Origin: Saccharospirillum impatiens DSM 12546
GTDB lineage: Bacteria > Pseudomonadota > Gammaproteobacteria > Pseudomonadales > Natronospirillaceae
Direction: 5' to 3'
NCBI RefSeq assembly: GCF_000423605.1
Contig: NZ_AUIH01000009.1
Span: forward strand, 100,286-164,285
DNA length: 64,000 nucleotides
In this document: piece after piece, positions 39,967 to 50,013 of the stretch
How positions within the stretch are numbered: position 1 is the first letter of the stretch
Layout of the letters: each line of letters opens with the position of its first letter
The notes under the pieces: generated by a model
Seen by the model: the letters and a program-made list of their open reading frames with translations, nothing else
The model's database searches: none
Told to the model about the DNA's origin: nothing
Translations under genes and position numbers: made by a program

Positions 39967-39992
39967 TTCAAGCATGAATGTTTAAGCTTGAA
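39967..39992. promoter_or_regulatory. Candidate operator (two TTYAAGCWTGAA copies) before the catabolic cluster
   Basis: TTCAAGCATGAA and TTTAAGCTTGAA, each near-palindromic, stand 2 bases apart; the outermost TTCAAGC / GCTTGAA also form a perfect inverted repeat. The site lies 225 bases upstream of the first gene, in the divergent promoter region. The MarR protein encoded in the cluster is the natural candidate ligand. This assignment is inference. Confidence 0.5.
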
Positions 39993-40019
39993 ATACTTTC
40001 GACAGCGGACTACATTGGA

Positions 40020-40086
40020 GGGAAAGACGCAGAACAAGAAAAACGCGACACATTAAAAGACGTTGGACATTAAGGGACGCAAGACA
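40020..40086 (-). repeat. Second array of the 17-base repeat (four units, inverted)
   Basis: Read on the minus strand the units are TGTCTTGCGTCCCTTAA, TGTCCAACGTCTTTTAA, a 16-base variant, and TGTTCTGCGTCTTTCCC. The first unit differs from one at 22974-22990 by only two bases. Confidence 0.8.
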
Positions 40087-40136
40087 AAGACAGACGTCCA
40101 TTACTGACTCAACTCTTGAAATTGGCAACCAACTGA

Positions 40137-40189
40137 GTGCCCGGCACCGGGTATGCCTATCCGGGGTAGGCATACCCGGTGTCGGGCAC
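40137..40189. repeat. Long hairpin in the leader of the catabolic cluster
   Basis: Arms of 23 bases (40137-40159 and 40167-40189) pair with one mismatch around the 7-base loop TCCGGGG. It ends 28 bases before the ATG of the monooxygenase/reductase gene. It is not followed by a T-run. Possible roles: mRNA stabilising stem, attenuator or a miniature mobile element. Confidence 0.85.
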
Positions 40190-40217
40190 GGGCTTAGCCA
40201 CTATAAGGTCATTAAGA

Positions 40218-42494
40218 ATGAAAATAGCTTGTCTGGGTGGTGGACCCGCGGGTCTGTACTTTGCCATCAGCGCCAAATTGCGCAATCCGGATCACGATAT
40301 CCAGGTGTTTGAACGCAACAAAGCGGACGACACCTTTGGCTGGGGCGTGGTGTTATCTGACGAAACCCTCGACAACCTGGCGCAGAACGACCCGGTCAGT
40401 GCCGAGCGCATTCGCGAGCATTTCGCCTACTGGGATGACATTGCCGTCGTTCACAACGGCGTGCGTACCACCTCGACCGGTCATGGCTTCTGTGGCATCG
40501 GTCGCATGCAACTGCTGATTCTGCTGCAGGAACGCGCCAGAGAGCTGGGCATCACCCTGCTTTTTGAAACGCCCTTTGACGACATCGACGCCTATGTCAG
40601 AGATTACGACCTAGTGGTCGCAGCCGATGGCATACACTCCAGAGTGCGCCAGCACTACGAACACATCTTCAAACCAGACATTGACGTTCGCGCCTGTAAG
40701 TTCGTTTGGCTAGGCACGCATCAGAAATTCAACGACGCTTTCACCTTTATTTTCGAGAAAACCGAGCACGGCTGGGTCTGGGCGCACGCTTATCAGTTCG
40801 ATAACGACACCGCCACCTTCATCGTTGAGTGCTCTGAAGCGACCTGGAACGCCTTCGGCTTCGGGAGCATGAACCAGGATGAGTCGATCGCTGTGTGCGA
40901 GCGTATTTTTGCCGACCATCTCGCCGGCCATGCCCTGATGACCAACGCACGCCACATTCGCGGTTCAGCGTGGATCAATTTCCCGCGCGTGCTGTGCGAG
41001 CGCTGGAGTCACAACAACGTCGTGCTCATGGGCGATGCCTCGGCCACAGCGCACTTTTCCATTGGCTCCGGTACCAAACTGGCCCTCGAATCGGCCATCG
41101 CTCTGGCCGACTATATTGAGTCGGAAGCCACGCTCAGTAGCGCGTTCGAACGTTATGAAGCTGAACGCAGGCTGCAGGTCTTGCGTCTGCAATCGGCGGC
41201 ACGCAATTCCACCGAGTGGTTCGAGCAAGTGGAGCGCTACCTCGATCTCGACCCGGTTCAGTTCAACTACGCCCTGCTGACCCGGTCCCAGCGTATCAGC
41301 CACGAAAACTTGCGTCTGCGTGACCCGGCCTGGCTGCAATCGGCCGAGCGCTGGTTCCAGCAACAGGCCGGTGCCGACAACGATCAGGCGCCGATGTTTG
41401 CCCCCTACCGTATCCGTGGGATGACACTGAAGAACCGGGTGGTGGTGTCGCCGATGGCGCAATACAAAGCCATCGATGGTTGCCCGACAGACTGGCACTT
41501 CGTGCATTATGCCGAACGAGCCAAAGGCGGCGCTGGCCTGGTGTACACCGAAATGACGTGCGTTACGCCAGAGGGCCGGATTACACCCGGGTGCCCCGGC
41601 ATCTACAACGCCGAGCACATCGCAGCATGGACACGTCTAACGGATTTTGTGCATACCGAAACCGATGCCAGGATCTGCATGCAACTCGGTCATTCCGGCG
41701 CCAAGGGTTCAACCCAGCTCGGCTGGGAAACCATGGATGCACCGCTGAAAGCGGGCAATTGGCCAATCATGGCCGCCTCTGCCCTGCCCTGGTCACCAAA
41801 CAACGCCGTCCCCCGGGAAATGGATCGTGCCGCTATGGATGCGGTTCGCGACGCTTTTGTCCGGGCAACCCGTTCAGCCGACGCGGCGGGTTTCGACATG
41901 CTCGAAGTGCATGCCGCTCATGGTTATTTGCTCTCGGGCTTTATAACGCCGCTGACCAACCACCGGACCGACGAGTACGGTGGCAGTCTCGAAAACCGCA
42001 TGCGCTACCCACTCGAAGTGGTAGCGGCTGTGCGCGAAGCCTGGCCCGAAGACAAGCCGCTGTCGGTTCGCATTTCAGCCCAGGACTGGGTCGGTGATGA
42101 GGGCATCACACCCGACGAAGCCGTTGACATCGCCGCTCTTTTCAAAACCGTCGGAGTTGACCTGATAGATGTGTCTGCCGGTCAAACCTCGGTTCAGGCC
42201 CGGCCCGTTTATGGCCGCATGTTCCAAACCCCCTTTGCCGATCGTATTCGCAATGACGTGAAGATACCCACCATGGCTGTCGGCAACATCTACGACCCGG
42301 ACCATGTCAATTCCATTCTAATGGCCGGCCGGGCCGATCTGGTCTGTCTGGCGCGGCCTCACCTGGCCGATCCTTACTGGACATTGCACGCTGCGGCCAA
42401 AATCGGCAACGACCAGCAAGCCTGGCCCAAACCTTACTACGCCGGACGCGATCAACTGCTGCGCCTGGCGGAACGCGATGAAGGACTGATATAA
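40218..42494 (+). CDS. 2-aminobenzoyl-CoA monooxygenase/reductase-like fusion flavoenzyme
   Basis: 758 residues with two domains. Residues 1 to ~375 form an FAD aromatic hydroxylase ([48 protein letters not shown]). From ~393 on it is an old-yellow-enzyme FMN reductase ([51 protein letters not shown]). This fusion is the hallmark of the Azoarcus enzyme that hydroxylates and then reduces 2-aminobenzoyl-CoA to a non-aromatic product. A salicylyl-CoA 5-hydroxylase-like activity is the alternative for the first domain. ATG 40218 has AAGGT upstream. First gene of the cluster, 3 bases before the SDR gene. Confidence 0.85.
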   Translation: MKIACLGGGPAGLYFAISAKLRNPDHDIQVFERNKADDTFGWGVVLSDETLDNLAQNDPVSAERIREHFAYWDDIAVVHNGVRTTSTGHGFCGIGRMQLLILLQERARELGITLLFETPFDDIDAYVRDYDLVVAADGIHSRVRQHYEHIFKPDIDVRACKFVWLGTHQKFNDAFTFIFEKTEHGWVWAHAYQFDNDTATFIVECSEATWNAFGFGSMNQDESIAVCERIFADHLAGHALMTNARHIRGSAWINFPRVLCERWSHNNVVLMGDASATAHFSIGSGTKLALESAIALADYIESEATLSSAFERYEAERRLQVLRLQSAARNSTEWFEQVERYLDLDPVQFNYALLTRSQRISHENLRLRDPAWLQSAERWFQQQAGADNDQAPMFAPYRIRGMTLKNRVVVSPMAQYKAIDGCPTDWHFVHYAERAKGGAGLVYTEMTCVTPEGRITPGCPGIYNAEHIAAWTRLTDFVHTETDARICMQLGHSGAKGSTQLGWETMDAPLKAGNWPIMAASALPWSPNNAVPREMDRAAMDAVRDAFVRATRSADAAGFDMLEVHAAHGYLLSGFITPLTNHRTDEYGGSLENRMRYPLEVVAAVREAWPEDKPLSVRISAQDWVGDEGITPDEAVDIAALFKTVGVDLIDVSAGQTSVQARPVYGRMFQTPFADRIRNDVKIPTMAVGNIYDPDHVNSILMAGRADLVCLARPHLADPYWTLHAAAKIGNDQQAWPKPYYAGRDQLLRLAERDEGLI

Positions 42495-42497
42495 CCC

Positions 42498-43259
42498 ATG
42501 CCATCGGATACCACAGACAACAGCATCGCTGACAAGCGGGTTCTGATCACCGGCGGCGGCAGTGGCATCGGTGCCGACCTGGCCCGTGCCTTTGCCAATG
42601 CCGGCGCCCAGGTGATCATTGCCGGTCGAACGGAAGCCAAACTGCAGCAGATCGCCGCGCTGCACGCCAAAATCGACTACCGGATCGCCGACGTCACCGA
42701 CGCGGCCTCGGTTACCGCGCTGTTTGCGGACTGTGATTCACTCGACATCGTCATCGCCAACGCCGGTGCCGCCAGCAGCGCACCGCTTCGAAAAACCAGC
42801 CTCGAAGACTGGCAACGCATGCTGGATGTGAATTTGACGGGCGTGTTTCTAACACTGCAGGCAGGTCTGGCCAAACTCAGCGACGGCGGCCGGTTAATGG
42901 CCGTCGCCTCGACGGCCGGATTGAAAGGCTACCCCTACGTCGCCCCCTACTGCGCCGCCAAACACGGCGTCATTGGGCTGGTGCGTGCTCTGGCGCAGGA
43001 AACTGCCAAACAAGGTATTACCGTCAACGCCCTATGCCCGGGTTTTACCGAAACCCCTCTGCTCGATGAAAGCCTGGCGAACATCAGTGCAAAAACCGGG
43101 CTCAGTGAGGCGCAAGCAAGAGCGCAATTAACGGCGACAAACCCTCAGGGGCGTTTGATTCAACCCTCGGATGTGTCGGCCACGGCCCTCTGGCTCGCCA
43201 GCCCCCACGCGCAGGCAATAACAGGACAGGCCATCGCCATCGCGGGAGGGGAACTCTGA
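42498..43259 (+). CDS. Short-chain dehydrogenase/reductase
   Basis: 253 residues of the classical SDR fold: TGGGSGIGADLARAF for NAD(P) binding, NAG in IVIANAGAAS, and the catalytic Tyr/Lys in YCAAKHG. In this cluster it probably acts as a 3-hydroxyacyl-CoA dehydrogenase-like step on the ring-derived CoA ester. Its stop TGA overlaps the MarR start (ATGA), indicating coupled translation. Confidence 0.9.
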   Translation: MPSDTTDNSIADKRVLITGGGSGIGADLARAFANAGAQVIIAGRTEAKLQQIAALHAKIDYRIADVTDAASVTALFADCDSLDIVIANAGAASSAPLRKTSLEDWQRMLDVNLTGVFLTLQAGLAKLSDGGRLMAVASTAGLKGYPYVAPYCAAKHGVIGLVRALAQETAKQGITVNALCPGFTETPLLDESLANISAKTGLSEAQARAQLTATNPQGRLIQPSDVSATALWLASPHAQAITGQAIAIAGGEL

Positions 43260-43768
43260 TGAGCGAGCAAGCCACCACCCCCAACAGGCACCTGACCAGC
43301 AAGGAACACTTGCGCCTCTGGTTGCGATTGTTGCGCACAACGCGCCGGGTCGAGGCCGATTTGCGCGAAAGACTGCGCCTGCAATTCAACACCACCCTGC
43401 CCCGTTTTGATGTCATGGCTGCCTTGTCGCGCCATCCGGATGGCCTGAAGATGAATGAACTGTCCCAACAGTTAAAAGTCTCAAACGGCAACGTCACCGG
43501 CATCATCAGCCGTCTGGTGGAAGATGGTTGGGTGGAACGCATCGCCATCGAAGGTGACCGCAGAGCAACAAGGGTGTTGTTGACCGCAGCCGGCAACCAA
43601 CAGTTTCATCACATGGCCCAGGCCCACGAGCACTGGGTGGATGAACTGTTCAGCTCGCTGTCGGGCCAGGAAACCCATCACATGAACGAATTGTTTGCAC
43701 ACCTGCCCACCGAAGCCGGACCAGAGCCGGACAGCCCAGCACCGGACAACCAGGGAGAACTACGATGA
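43259..43768 (+). CDS. MarR-family regulator of the catabolic cluster
   Basis: 169 residues. Winged helix segment ([58 protein letters not shown]). MarR proteins in aryl-CoA pathways usually repress and are released by the CoA thioester. It lies inside the operon, overlapping both neighbours by ATGA junctions, so it would be autoregulated. The operator candidate is at 39967-39992. Confidence 0.92.
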   Translation: MSEQATTPNRHLTSKEHLRLWLRLLRTTRRVEADLRERLRLQFNTTLPRFDVMAALSRHPDGLKMNELSQQLKVSNGNVTGIISRLVEDGWVERIAIEGDRRATRVLLTAAGNQQFHHMAQAHEHWVDELFSSLSGQETHHMNELFAHLPTEAGPEPDSPAPDNQGELR

Positions 43769-44574
43769 AAATGGCCAACCACGCCCCCAAACACTTTCTC
43801 TGGCGCACGGAAGGCCCGGTCGCCATCATTCAACTGAACCGGCCCGAACGCAAAAACCCGCTCACCTTCGAAAGCTACGCGGAATTGCGCGATACCTTTC
43901 GGGATCTCGCCTATGCCGACGACATTCACGCCGTCGTCTTTGCAGCCAATGGCGGCAATTTCAGTTCCGGGGGCGATGTGCACGACATCATCGCGCCTCT
44001 GGTCGGTATGGAGATGAAAGAGCTGCTCGCCTTTACCCGCATGACCGGTGACCTGGTCAAGGCGATGATTCACTGTAACAAGCCAGTGATTGCAGCAGTC
44101 GACGGCATCTGCGTCGGCGCCGGTGCCATCATCGCCATGGCCTCGGACATTCGCTTCGCCACACCCGAGGCGAAAACGGCGTTCTTGTTTACCAAAGTTG
44201 GGCTGGCCGGGTGCGACATGGGTGCCTGTGCCATCTTGCCACGCATTATCGGCCAGGGCCGCGCCGCAGACCTGTTGTACAGCGGCAGAACCATGAGTGC
44301 CGAAGAAGGCCACCATTGGGGATTTTACAACCGACTGGTCGCGGCCGGTCAGCTCGAGGCAGAGGCTCTGGCTTACGCGCAAACACTCTGCGACGGCCCG
44401 ACCTTTGCGCACGGCATTACCAAAACCCAGCTCAACCAGGAATGGTCGATGAGTATTGACCAGGCCATCGAATCCGAAGCCCAGGCTCAGGCAATCTGCA
44501 TGCAGACGCGTGACTTTGAGCGCGCCTACAACGCCTTTGTCGCCAAAGAAAAACCCGCTTTCGGAGGCGACTGA
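43765..44574 (+). CDS. Enoyl-CoA hydratase/isomerase family protein
   Basis: 269 residues of the crotonase fold: [19 protein letters not shown], the oxyanion-hole segment [16 protein letters not shown], and [20 protein letters not shown]. Likely hydrates or hydrolytically opens the alicyclic CoA intermediate. Start overlaps the MarR stop; its own stop overlaps the acyl-CoA dehydrogenase start. Confidence 0.92.
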   Translation: MKMANHAPKHFLWRTEGPVAIIQLNRPERKNPLTFESYAELRDTFRDLAYADDIHAVVFAANGGNFSSGGDVHDIIAPLVGMEMKELLAFTRMTGDLVKAMIHCNKPVIAAVDGICVGAGAIIAMASDIRFATPEAKTAFLFTKVGLAGCDMGACAILPRIIGQGRAADLLYSGRTMSAEEGHHWGFYNRLVAAGQLEAEALAYAQTLCDGPTFAHGITKTQLNQEWSMSIDQAIESEAQAQAICMQTRDFERAYNAFVAKEKPAFGGD

Positions 44575-45713
44575 TGAGCGATACCAGTTTTTTAACCTGG
44601 CCTTTTTTCGATGATCATCACCGCCGATGGGCGGCCGATCTCGACGCCTGGTGTTCACAAAATCTGAGCCACAGTGGCCTCGAGACAGACACCGATGCCG
44701 AATGCATTCACCTGGTTCAGGCGCTTGGCAAAGCCGGCTTTCTGATGCCAACAGCCGGCGATGCCATTGACGTGCGTACCTTATGTCTCGCCCGCGAAAC
44801 CCTGGCCCGCCATCACGGCCTGGCTGATTTTGTGTTTGCAATGCAAGGGCTTGGCACCGGCGCCATTAGCCTGTTCGGGACCGATGAGCAAAAACGCTGG
44901 CTCGATAAAACGCGCGCCGGTGACGCGATATCGGCTTTTGCCCTAACGGAACCAGCCTCCGGCTCGGACGTGGCCAACATGACCACCGAAGCCATTCGCG
45001 ACGGTGATGACTACATCCTGAACGGCGAGAAAACCTGGATCTCCAACGGTGGGATTGCGGACGTTTACACCGTCTTCGCGCGCACCGGTGAAGCGCCGGG
45101 TGCCAAAGGGTTATCGGTGTTTCTGGTCGAAGCAGACCGTGCCGGTTTTGAGATTCGCGAACGCCTGCACACCATGAGCCCACACCCGCTGGCACGCATC
45201 GGCTTTAAAAACGTCCGGATTCCGGCCACGAACCGCATTGGTGAATCCGGTCAGGGGTTCAAAATCGCGATGTCCGTACTCGATGTGTTCCGTTCTACGG
45301 TAGGTGCCGCCGCTCTGGGTTTTGCGCGGCGTGCTCTGGATGAAACGCTGGATCGCTGTCAGCACCGGGAACTGTTCGGCGGCCCGCTGTCCGACTTGCA
45401 AATGGTTCAGGGCCACATTGCCGACATGGCACTGGATGTCGACGCCGCAGCTTTACTGGTTTACCGCGCCGCCTGGACCAAAGACCAGGGCGCCGCCCGC
45501 GTCAGCCGCGAAGCGGCCATGGCCAAACTCTACGCCACCGACCGGGCGCAATCGGTCATCGACAAGGCCGTGCAATTACACGGCGGCGATGGCGTGCGCA
45601 AAGGTCATATTGTGGAAAGTCTGTATCGGGAAATACGCGCCCTGCGAATTTATGAAGGCGCGTCGGATGTACAAAAAATTGTGATTGCACGCAGCGCTTT
45701 GAATGCAGGCTAG
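44574..45713 (+). CDS. Acyl-CoA dehydrogenase
   Basis: 379 residues with the ACAD signatures [16 protein letters not shown] and [15 protein letters not shown], and the catalytic Glu about residue 361 in [16 protein letters not shown]-linked oxidation of a CoA thioester. Translationally coupled to the hydratase gene. 133 bases follow before the ligase gene. Confidence 0.93.
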   Translation: MSDTSFLTWPFFDDHHRRWAADLDAWCSQNLSHSGLETDTDAECIHLVQALGKAGFLMPTAGDAIDVRTLCLARETLARHHGLADFVFAMQGLGTGAISLFGTDEQKRWLDKTRAGDAISAFALTEPASGSDVANMTTEAIRDGDDYILNGEKTWISNGGIADVYTVFARTGEAPGAKGLSVFLVEADRAGFEIRERLHTMSPHPLARIGFKNVRIPATNRIGESGQGFKIAMSVLDVFRSTVGAAALGFARRALDETLDRCQHRELFGGPLSDLQMVQGHIADMALDVDAAALLVYRAAWTKDQGAARVSREAAMAKLYATDRAQSVIDKAVQLHGGDGVRKGHIVESLYREIRALRIYEGASDVQKIVIARSALNAG

Positions 45714-45846
45714 AAGGACAGACACTCAAGTTTTGGGATTCGCTGAGCAGACAAACTGCGGGTGCCGGGTGTGCTCATGCGGGCCAACGCCCTAAGGCCG
45801 ACCAAGACCCAGAACCTTGACTAACAACAATAAATGAGAGGAAACC

Positions 45847-47466
45847 ATGTCAGTTCCGTCAGCCCACACCGATACTTACTGTCGTGACCATCTGCCACCG
45901 GCCGATCAACAACCGGTGTTTCTACTCGACGGGTTACACTACCCCGAGCAGTTAAATGCCGGCGTCGAACTGACCGATCGTCTTGTTGAGCAAGGCCTCG
46001 GAGATCGCACCGCGCTGATCGGCAATGGCCGTCGCCGCACCTACAAAGAACTGGCTGACTGGACCAATCGCCTGGCACATGCCCTGGTCGATGACTTTGG
46101 CATAAAGCCTGGCAACCGGGTATTGATTCGTTCTGCCAACAATCCAGCGTTCGTGGCCTGCTGGCTCGCCGTCACTAAAGTGGGGGCAGTTGCCGTCAAT
46201 ACCATGCCCATGTTGCGCGCCGGTGAGCTGGCCAGAATCGTCGACAAGGCTGAAATTTCTCATGCCCTCTGCGACACCCGCCTGCTCGATGAGATCAAAC
46301 GCTGCGCGGCTGACAGCCAGTTTCTGAAACACGTCATCGGCTTTGACGGTACCGCCAATCACGATGCTGAACTGGACCACGCGGCTCTGGAAAAACCCGT
46401 GCACTTCGATGCGGCGGCTACCCGGTCAGACGACGTCGCGCTGCTTGGGTTTACCTCCGGTACCACCGGCTCGCCAAAAGCCACCATGCATTGTCATCGT
46501 GACTTGTTGGCCGTCGCCGATACCTACGCAAAAGAGGTGTTAAACGTCACGCCAGACGACGTGTTCGTTGGCTCACCTCCCCTGGCGTTTACTTTTGGTC
46601 TGGGTGGCCTGGCCATTTTCCCGCTGCGCTTTGGCGCGACCGCCACCTTGCTGGAAACCGCCTCGCCCCCAAATATGATCGATATTATTCAGCGCTATAA
46701 GGCCACCATTTCTTTCACCGCACCGACCGCTTATCGAGTCATGCTGAAAGCCATGGATGAAGGCGCTGATCTGTCCAGCCTGCGTGCGGCGGTATCGGCG
46801 GGCGAAACCCTCCCGGCTCCGGTATTCGACGAGTGGCAACAAAAAACCGGCAAACCCATGCTCGACGGCATCGGCGCCACAGAAATGCTGCACATTTTCA
46901 TTTCCAACCGGCCCGACGACGCCAGACCCGCTTGCACCGGCACACCCGTTCCCGGGTACGAGGCAAAAGTGGTCGATGACGAGATGAACGAAGTGCCCCG
47001 GGGCACCGTGGGCAAACTCGCCGTGCGCGGGCCCACCGGCTGCCGCTACATGGACGACGCCCGCCAACTCAATTACGTGCGCGATGGCTGGAACCTCACC
47101 GGCGATGCGTTTACTCAGGATGAAGAGGGCTATTTCCACTTCGCCGCCCGCACCGACGACATGATCATCAGTTCCGGCTACAACATTGCCGGCCCGGAAG
47201 TCGAAGCTTGCCTGCTTGGCCATCCCGACGTCATGGAGTGCGCGGTCATCGGCGCCCAGGACGAAGAGCGCGGCCAGATCGTTCAGGCCCACATCGTGCT
47301 GGCCGACGGTCTGGTCGCCGATGAGGACTGCATCAAACGCCTGCAGGACTATGTGAAAAGCCAGATCGCACCCTACAAATACCCGCGCTCCATTAAGTTC
47401 ATCGAGCAATTGCCAAAAACGGCCACGGGTAAGGTTCAGCGATTTCGGTTGAAGGAGAAGGGCTGA
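45847..47466 (+). CDS. Aryl-CoA ligase (benzoate/2-aminobenzoate-CoA ligase family)
   Basis: 539 residues of the acyl-adenylate family: P-loop GFTSGTTGSPKATMHCHRD, A5/A8 motifs DGIGATEMLHIF and LTGDAFTQDEEGYFHFAARTD (residues ~415-435), catalytic Lys in LPKTATGKVQRFRL. Over its length it has the benzoate-CoA ligase character. It would activate anthranilate or a related aromatic acid with ATP and CoA as the first pathway step. GAGAGGAAACC precedes the ATG. Confidence 0.88.
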   Translation: MSVPSAHTDTYCRDHLPPADQQPVFLLDGLHYPEQLNAGVELTDRLVEQGLGDRTALIGNGRRRTYKELADWTNRLAHALVDDFGIKPGNRVLIRSANNPAFVACWLAVTKVGAVAVNTMPMLRAGELARIVDKAEISHALCDTRLLDEIKRCAADSQFLKHVIGFDGTANHDAELDHAALEKPVHFDAAATRSDDVALLGFTSGTTGSPKATMHCHRDLLAVADTYAKEVLNVTPDDVFVGSPPLAFTFGLGGLAIFPLRFGATATLLETASPPNMIDIIQRYKATISFTAPTAYRVMLKAMDEGADLSSLRAAVSAGETLPAPVFDEWQQKTGKPMLDGIGATEMLHIFISNRPDDARPACTGTPVPGYEAKVVDDEMNEVPRGTVGKLAVRGPTGCRYMDDARQLNYVRDGWNLTGDAFTQDEEGYFHFAARTDDMIISSGYNIAGPEVEACLLGHPDVMECAVIGAQDEERGQIVQAHIVLADGLVADEDCIKRLQDYVKSQIAPYKYPRSIKFIEQLPKTATGKVQRFRLKEKG

Positions 47467-47483
47467 ATGAACCCCCCGGTTAG

Positions 47484-47592
47484 TTAGAAATTCGCCGACA
47501 AACTTTAGACGGTACCAAGGTTTTCTAAGGTGCCAATGGACATACCCGACCGCCCTGGAAGCAAGGGTGGTTACGTCAACGCGAATTTCTAA
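47484..47592. repeat. 109-base element with 12-base terminal inverted repeats
   Basis: TTAGAAATTCGC at 47484-47495 and its exact complement at 47581-47592 bracket 85 bases that contain two further small stems (GGTACC..GGTGCC; ACCGCCCT..AGGGTGGT). It lies just after the ligase gene. No coding potential. It may be a miniature inverted-repeat element or a structured leader/small RNA. Confidence 0.6.
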
Positions 47593-47712
47593 GGCAGCTA
47601 ACAGTCTTTAACCAGAAAGGTGGTCAAATTAAAAAGCTGACATTTGACGAGCAAACATCGAACGGACTTGGGTATGATGTTTTGAGAGTCGTCAAAGCAA
47701 CCGGCTAAGAAA

Positions 47713-47827
47713 GCATACGCCGTCGGATATGACACCGGCGGGGCGTCGGCTCCCATGGATGGGAGCCGCCGAGCTTACATGGACGTTCTTGCAGCGACCC
47801 GCCGGGGTCGTATCCGACGGCGGATGC
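47713..47827. repeat. Nested long hairpin upstream of the transporter genes
   Basis: Outer arms of 33 bases (47713-47745, 47795-47827) pair at 29 positions. Inside lies a perfect 10-base stem CGGCTCCCAT / ATGGGAGCCG at 47747-47768. The structure ends 71 bases before the ATG of the binding protein. Confidence 0.8.
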
Positions 47828-47898
47828 GAACCATCGGCACGCGTTTAGTTCTACCAGAGAGTCAAACAATAACGAGAAAAACACCAGGAGGTGTGACC

Positions 47899-49041
47899 AT
47901 GAAGAAGGTAATGAATGCAGGTCTGGGACTGTTGATGGCAACGGCCATTGCGGCACCGACGCACGCTGAAGACGTTAAGATTGGTATGATCACGACCCTG
48001 TCCGGTGGCGGTGCGCACCTGGGTGTGGATGCACGCGATGGCTTTATGCTGGCCATTGAACAGTCCGGTCGCGATGATGTTGAAGTGTTGATTCAGGACG
48101 ACGCCCAGAAACCGGATGTCGCCAAAAGCCTCGCCGATGAATTCGTGCAGCGCGAAAACGTCGACATCATGACCGGGATTATCTGGTCGAACCTGGCCAT
48201 GGCTGTCATCCCGAGCGTGGTGCGTCAGGGTACATTTTACCTGTCTGTCAACGCCGGGCCGTCTGATCTGGCCGGTCGGCTGTGCCACGAAAATTACTTC
48301 AACGTCGCCTGGCAGAACAACAGCCTGCACGAAGCGATGGGCGAGTACATGAGCACCGAAGGGTTCGACAATGCCTTCATTCTGGCCCCGAACTACCCGG
48401 CCGGAACCGACGCGCTCGAAGGCTTCAAGAACCGTTACACCGGTGAACTGGCCAACGAAGTTTATACCCAGTTGGGGCAAACCGATTACGCCGCCGAAAT
48501 TGCCCAGATCCGCGCGAGTGGTGCCGACAGCGTGTTTTACTTCCTGCCGGGTGGCATGGGCATCGCTTTCATGAAGCAATATGCAGGCTCCGGTGTCGAC
48601 ATTCCGGTCTACGGCCCGGCCTTCTCGTTCGATGAAATCATCATCGGTGCGATTGGCGAATCTGCGATTGGCGTACGCAACACCTCACAGTGGGCCTACG
48701 ACCTCGACAACGCCGCCAACCAGACGTTTGTGTCTGCCTTCCGGGAAAAACACGGTCGCACCCCGACCTTGTACGCCTCCCAGGGCTATGACACGGCGCG
48801 TTTGATTCTCTCCGCCCTTGATGAAGCGCATCCGGATGACAAAGACGCCTTCCGCGAAGCCCTGCGCGCTGCCGATTTTGATTCGGTTCGCGGCGATTTC
48901 CGTTTCGGTGCCAACCACCACCCGATTCAGGACATCTATGTCCGCGAAGTGGTCGCCAGTGGCGACGGTGTCACCAACCAGCTGGTCGGTGTTGCCGTTG
49001 AAGACATGCAAGATGTGTACGTCGATCAATGCTCAATGTGA
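47899..49041 (+). CDS. ABC transporter substrate-binding protein (Liv type)
   Basis: 380 residues from the ATG at 47899 with AGGAGGTG upstream. Signal peptide ends THA, then EDVKIGMITTLSGGGAHLGVDARDG, the usual opening of branched-chain/aromatic-acid receptors. With the aryl-CoA ligase next to it, the likely ligand is the aromatic acid, not an amino acid. No lipobox, so it is a soluble periplasmic receptor. Confidence 0.9.
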   Translation: MKKVMNAGLGLLMATAIAAPTHAEDVKIGMITTLSGGGAHLGVDARDGFMLAIEQSGRDDVEVLIQDDAQKPDVAKSLADEFVQRENVDIMTGIIWSNLAMAVIPSVVRQGTFYLSVNAGPSDLAGRLCHENYFNVAWQNNSLHEAMGEYMSTEGFDNAFILAPNYPAGTDALEGFKNRYTGELANEVYTQLGQTDYAAEIAQIRASGADSVFYFLPGGMGIAFMKQYAGSGVDIPVYGPAFSFDEIIIGAIGESAIGVRNTSQWAYDLDNAANQTFVSAFREKHGRTPTLYASQGYDTARLILSALDEAHPDDKDAFREALRAADFDSVRGDFRFGANHHPIQDIYVREVVASGDGVTNQLVGVAVEDMQDVYVDQCSM

Positions 49042-49090
49042 TTGACCGGGGGAGTTCGCTCCCCCTGCTATTACCTGCGAGGACTTCCGC

Positions 49091-50011
49091 GTGACCCTGT
49101 CGTTACTCTTTGAACAACTGCTCAATGGCCTGCAGCTGGGTACCATGCTGTTTCTGATGGCCAGTGGCCTGACGCTGGTGTTTGGTGTCATGGGGCTGAT
49201 CAACCTCGCGCACGGGTCGTTTTACATGACCGGTGCCTTTGTAACTGCCTGGGTGACGGGCACCACCGGAAATTTTTGGGTAGGTTTACTGGCCGGAACG
49301 CTCGCAGCAGCGGCCGTAGGCGCCCTGGTCGAATTTGCCGTGATCCGGCGGCTTTATCAGCGCGACCATCTCGATCAGGTGCTTGCCACCTTTGCGCTGA
49401 TCCTTATTTTTTCCGAAGGAACTCGCTGGCTATATGGGTCCTCCCCTCTGTGGTTGAACGTCCCGCAGAGCCTGGCGGGGTCTGTTCGCTTGCCCTTCGG
49501 TGTCGAATACCCGCTGTACCGCCTTGCCATCATCGGCATGGGTGTCCTGATTGCCATTGGCTTGTATTTGCTGATCAGCCGCACCCGACTGGGCATGCGC
49601 ATACGCGCCGGTGAAAACGACCGGGAGATGATCGGTGCACTGGGGGTCGACATCAGCACGCTCTATACCCTGGTCTTCGCACTGGGCGCCGGCCTGGCTG
49701 GGCTGGCCGGTGCCACCATCGGGGCCTTGCAGTCGGTTCAGGTTGGTATGGGCGAACCGGTGTTGATTCTCGCCTTTGTCGTGATCGTGATCGGCGGCAT
49801 TGGCTCGATCAAGGGCGCCCTCGTTGGTGCCCTGCTGGTGGGCCTGGTCGACACGCTGGGCCGGGTATTGTTACCCGATCTGTTCAAGCTGTTTATGGAA
49901 GCCTCCGCGGCGTCTGGCGTCGGGGCGGCCATTGCCTCGATGCTGATTTACATCCTGATGGCCATCATCCTGATCTTCAAACCCAACGGCCTGTTCGCCG
50001 TGAAACACTGA
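49091..50011 (+). CDS. Liv-type ABC transporter permease (LivH family)
   Basis: 306 residues from a GTG at 49091, with GCGAGG upstream. Eight or so membrane segments; ASGLTLVFGVMGLINLAHGSFYMTGAF and VLILAFVVIVIGGIGSIKGALVGAL are LivH signatures. Follows the binding protein by 49 bases and precedes the LivM-type gene by 2. Confidence 0.93.
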   Translation: MTLSLLFEQLLNGLQLGTMLFLMASGLTLVFGVMGLINLAHGSFYMTGAFVTAWVTGTTGNFWVGLLAGTLAAAAVGALVEFAVIRRLYQRDHLDQVLATFALILIFSEGTRWLYGSSPLWLNVPQSLAGSVRLPFGVEYPLYRLAIIGMGVLIAIGLYLLISRTRLGMRIRAGENDREMIGALGVDISTLYTLVFALGAGLAGLAGATIGALQSVQVGMGEPVLILAFVVIVIGGIGSIKGALVGALLVGLVDTLGRVLLPDLFKLFMEASAASGVGAAIASMLIYILMAIILIFKPNGLFAVKH

Positions 50012-50013
50012 GA

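Noticed and set aside
43678..44841. 387-codon open frame on the minus strand
   Set aside because: It is antisense to the enoyl-CoA hydratase and acyl-CoA dehydrogenase genes and looks like a codon-bias artefact.
45750..45785. Possible degenerate copy of the 40137 hairpin sequence
   Set aside because: Only partial similarity over about 20 bases and no matching second arm.
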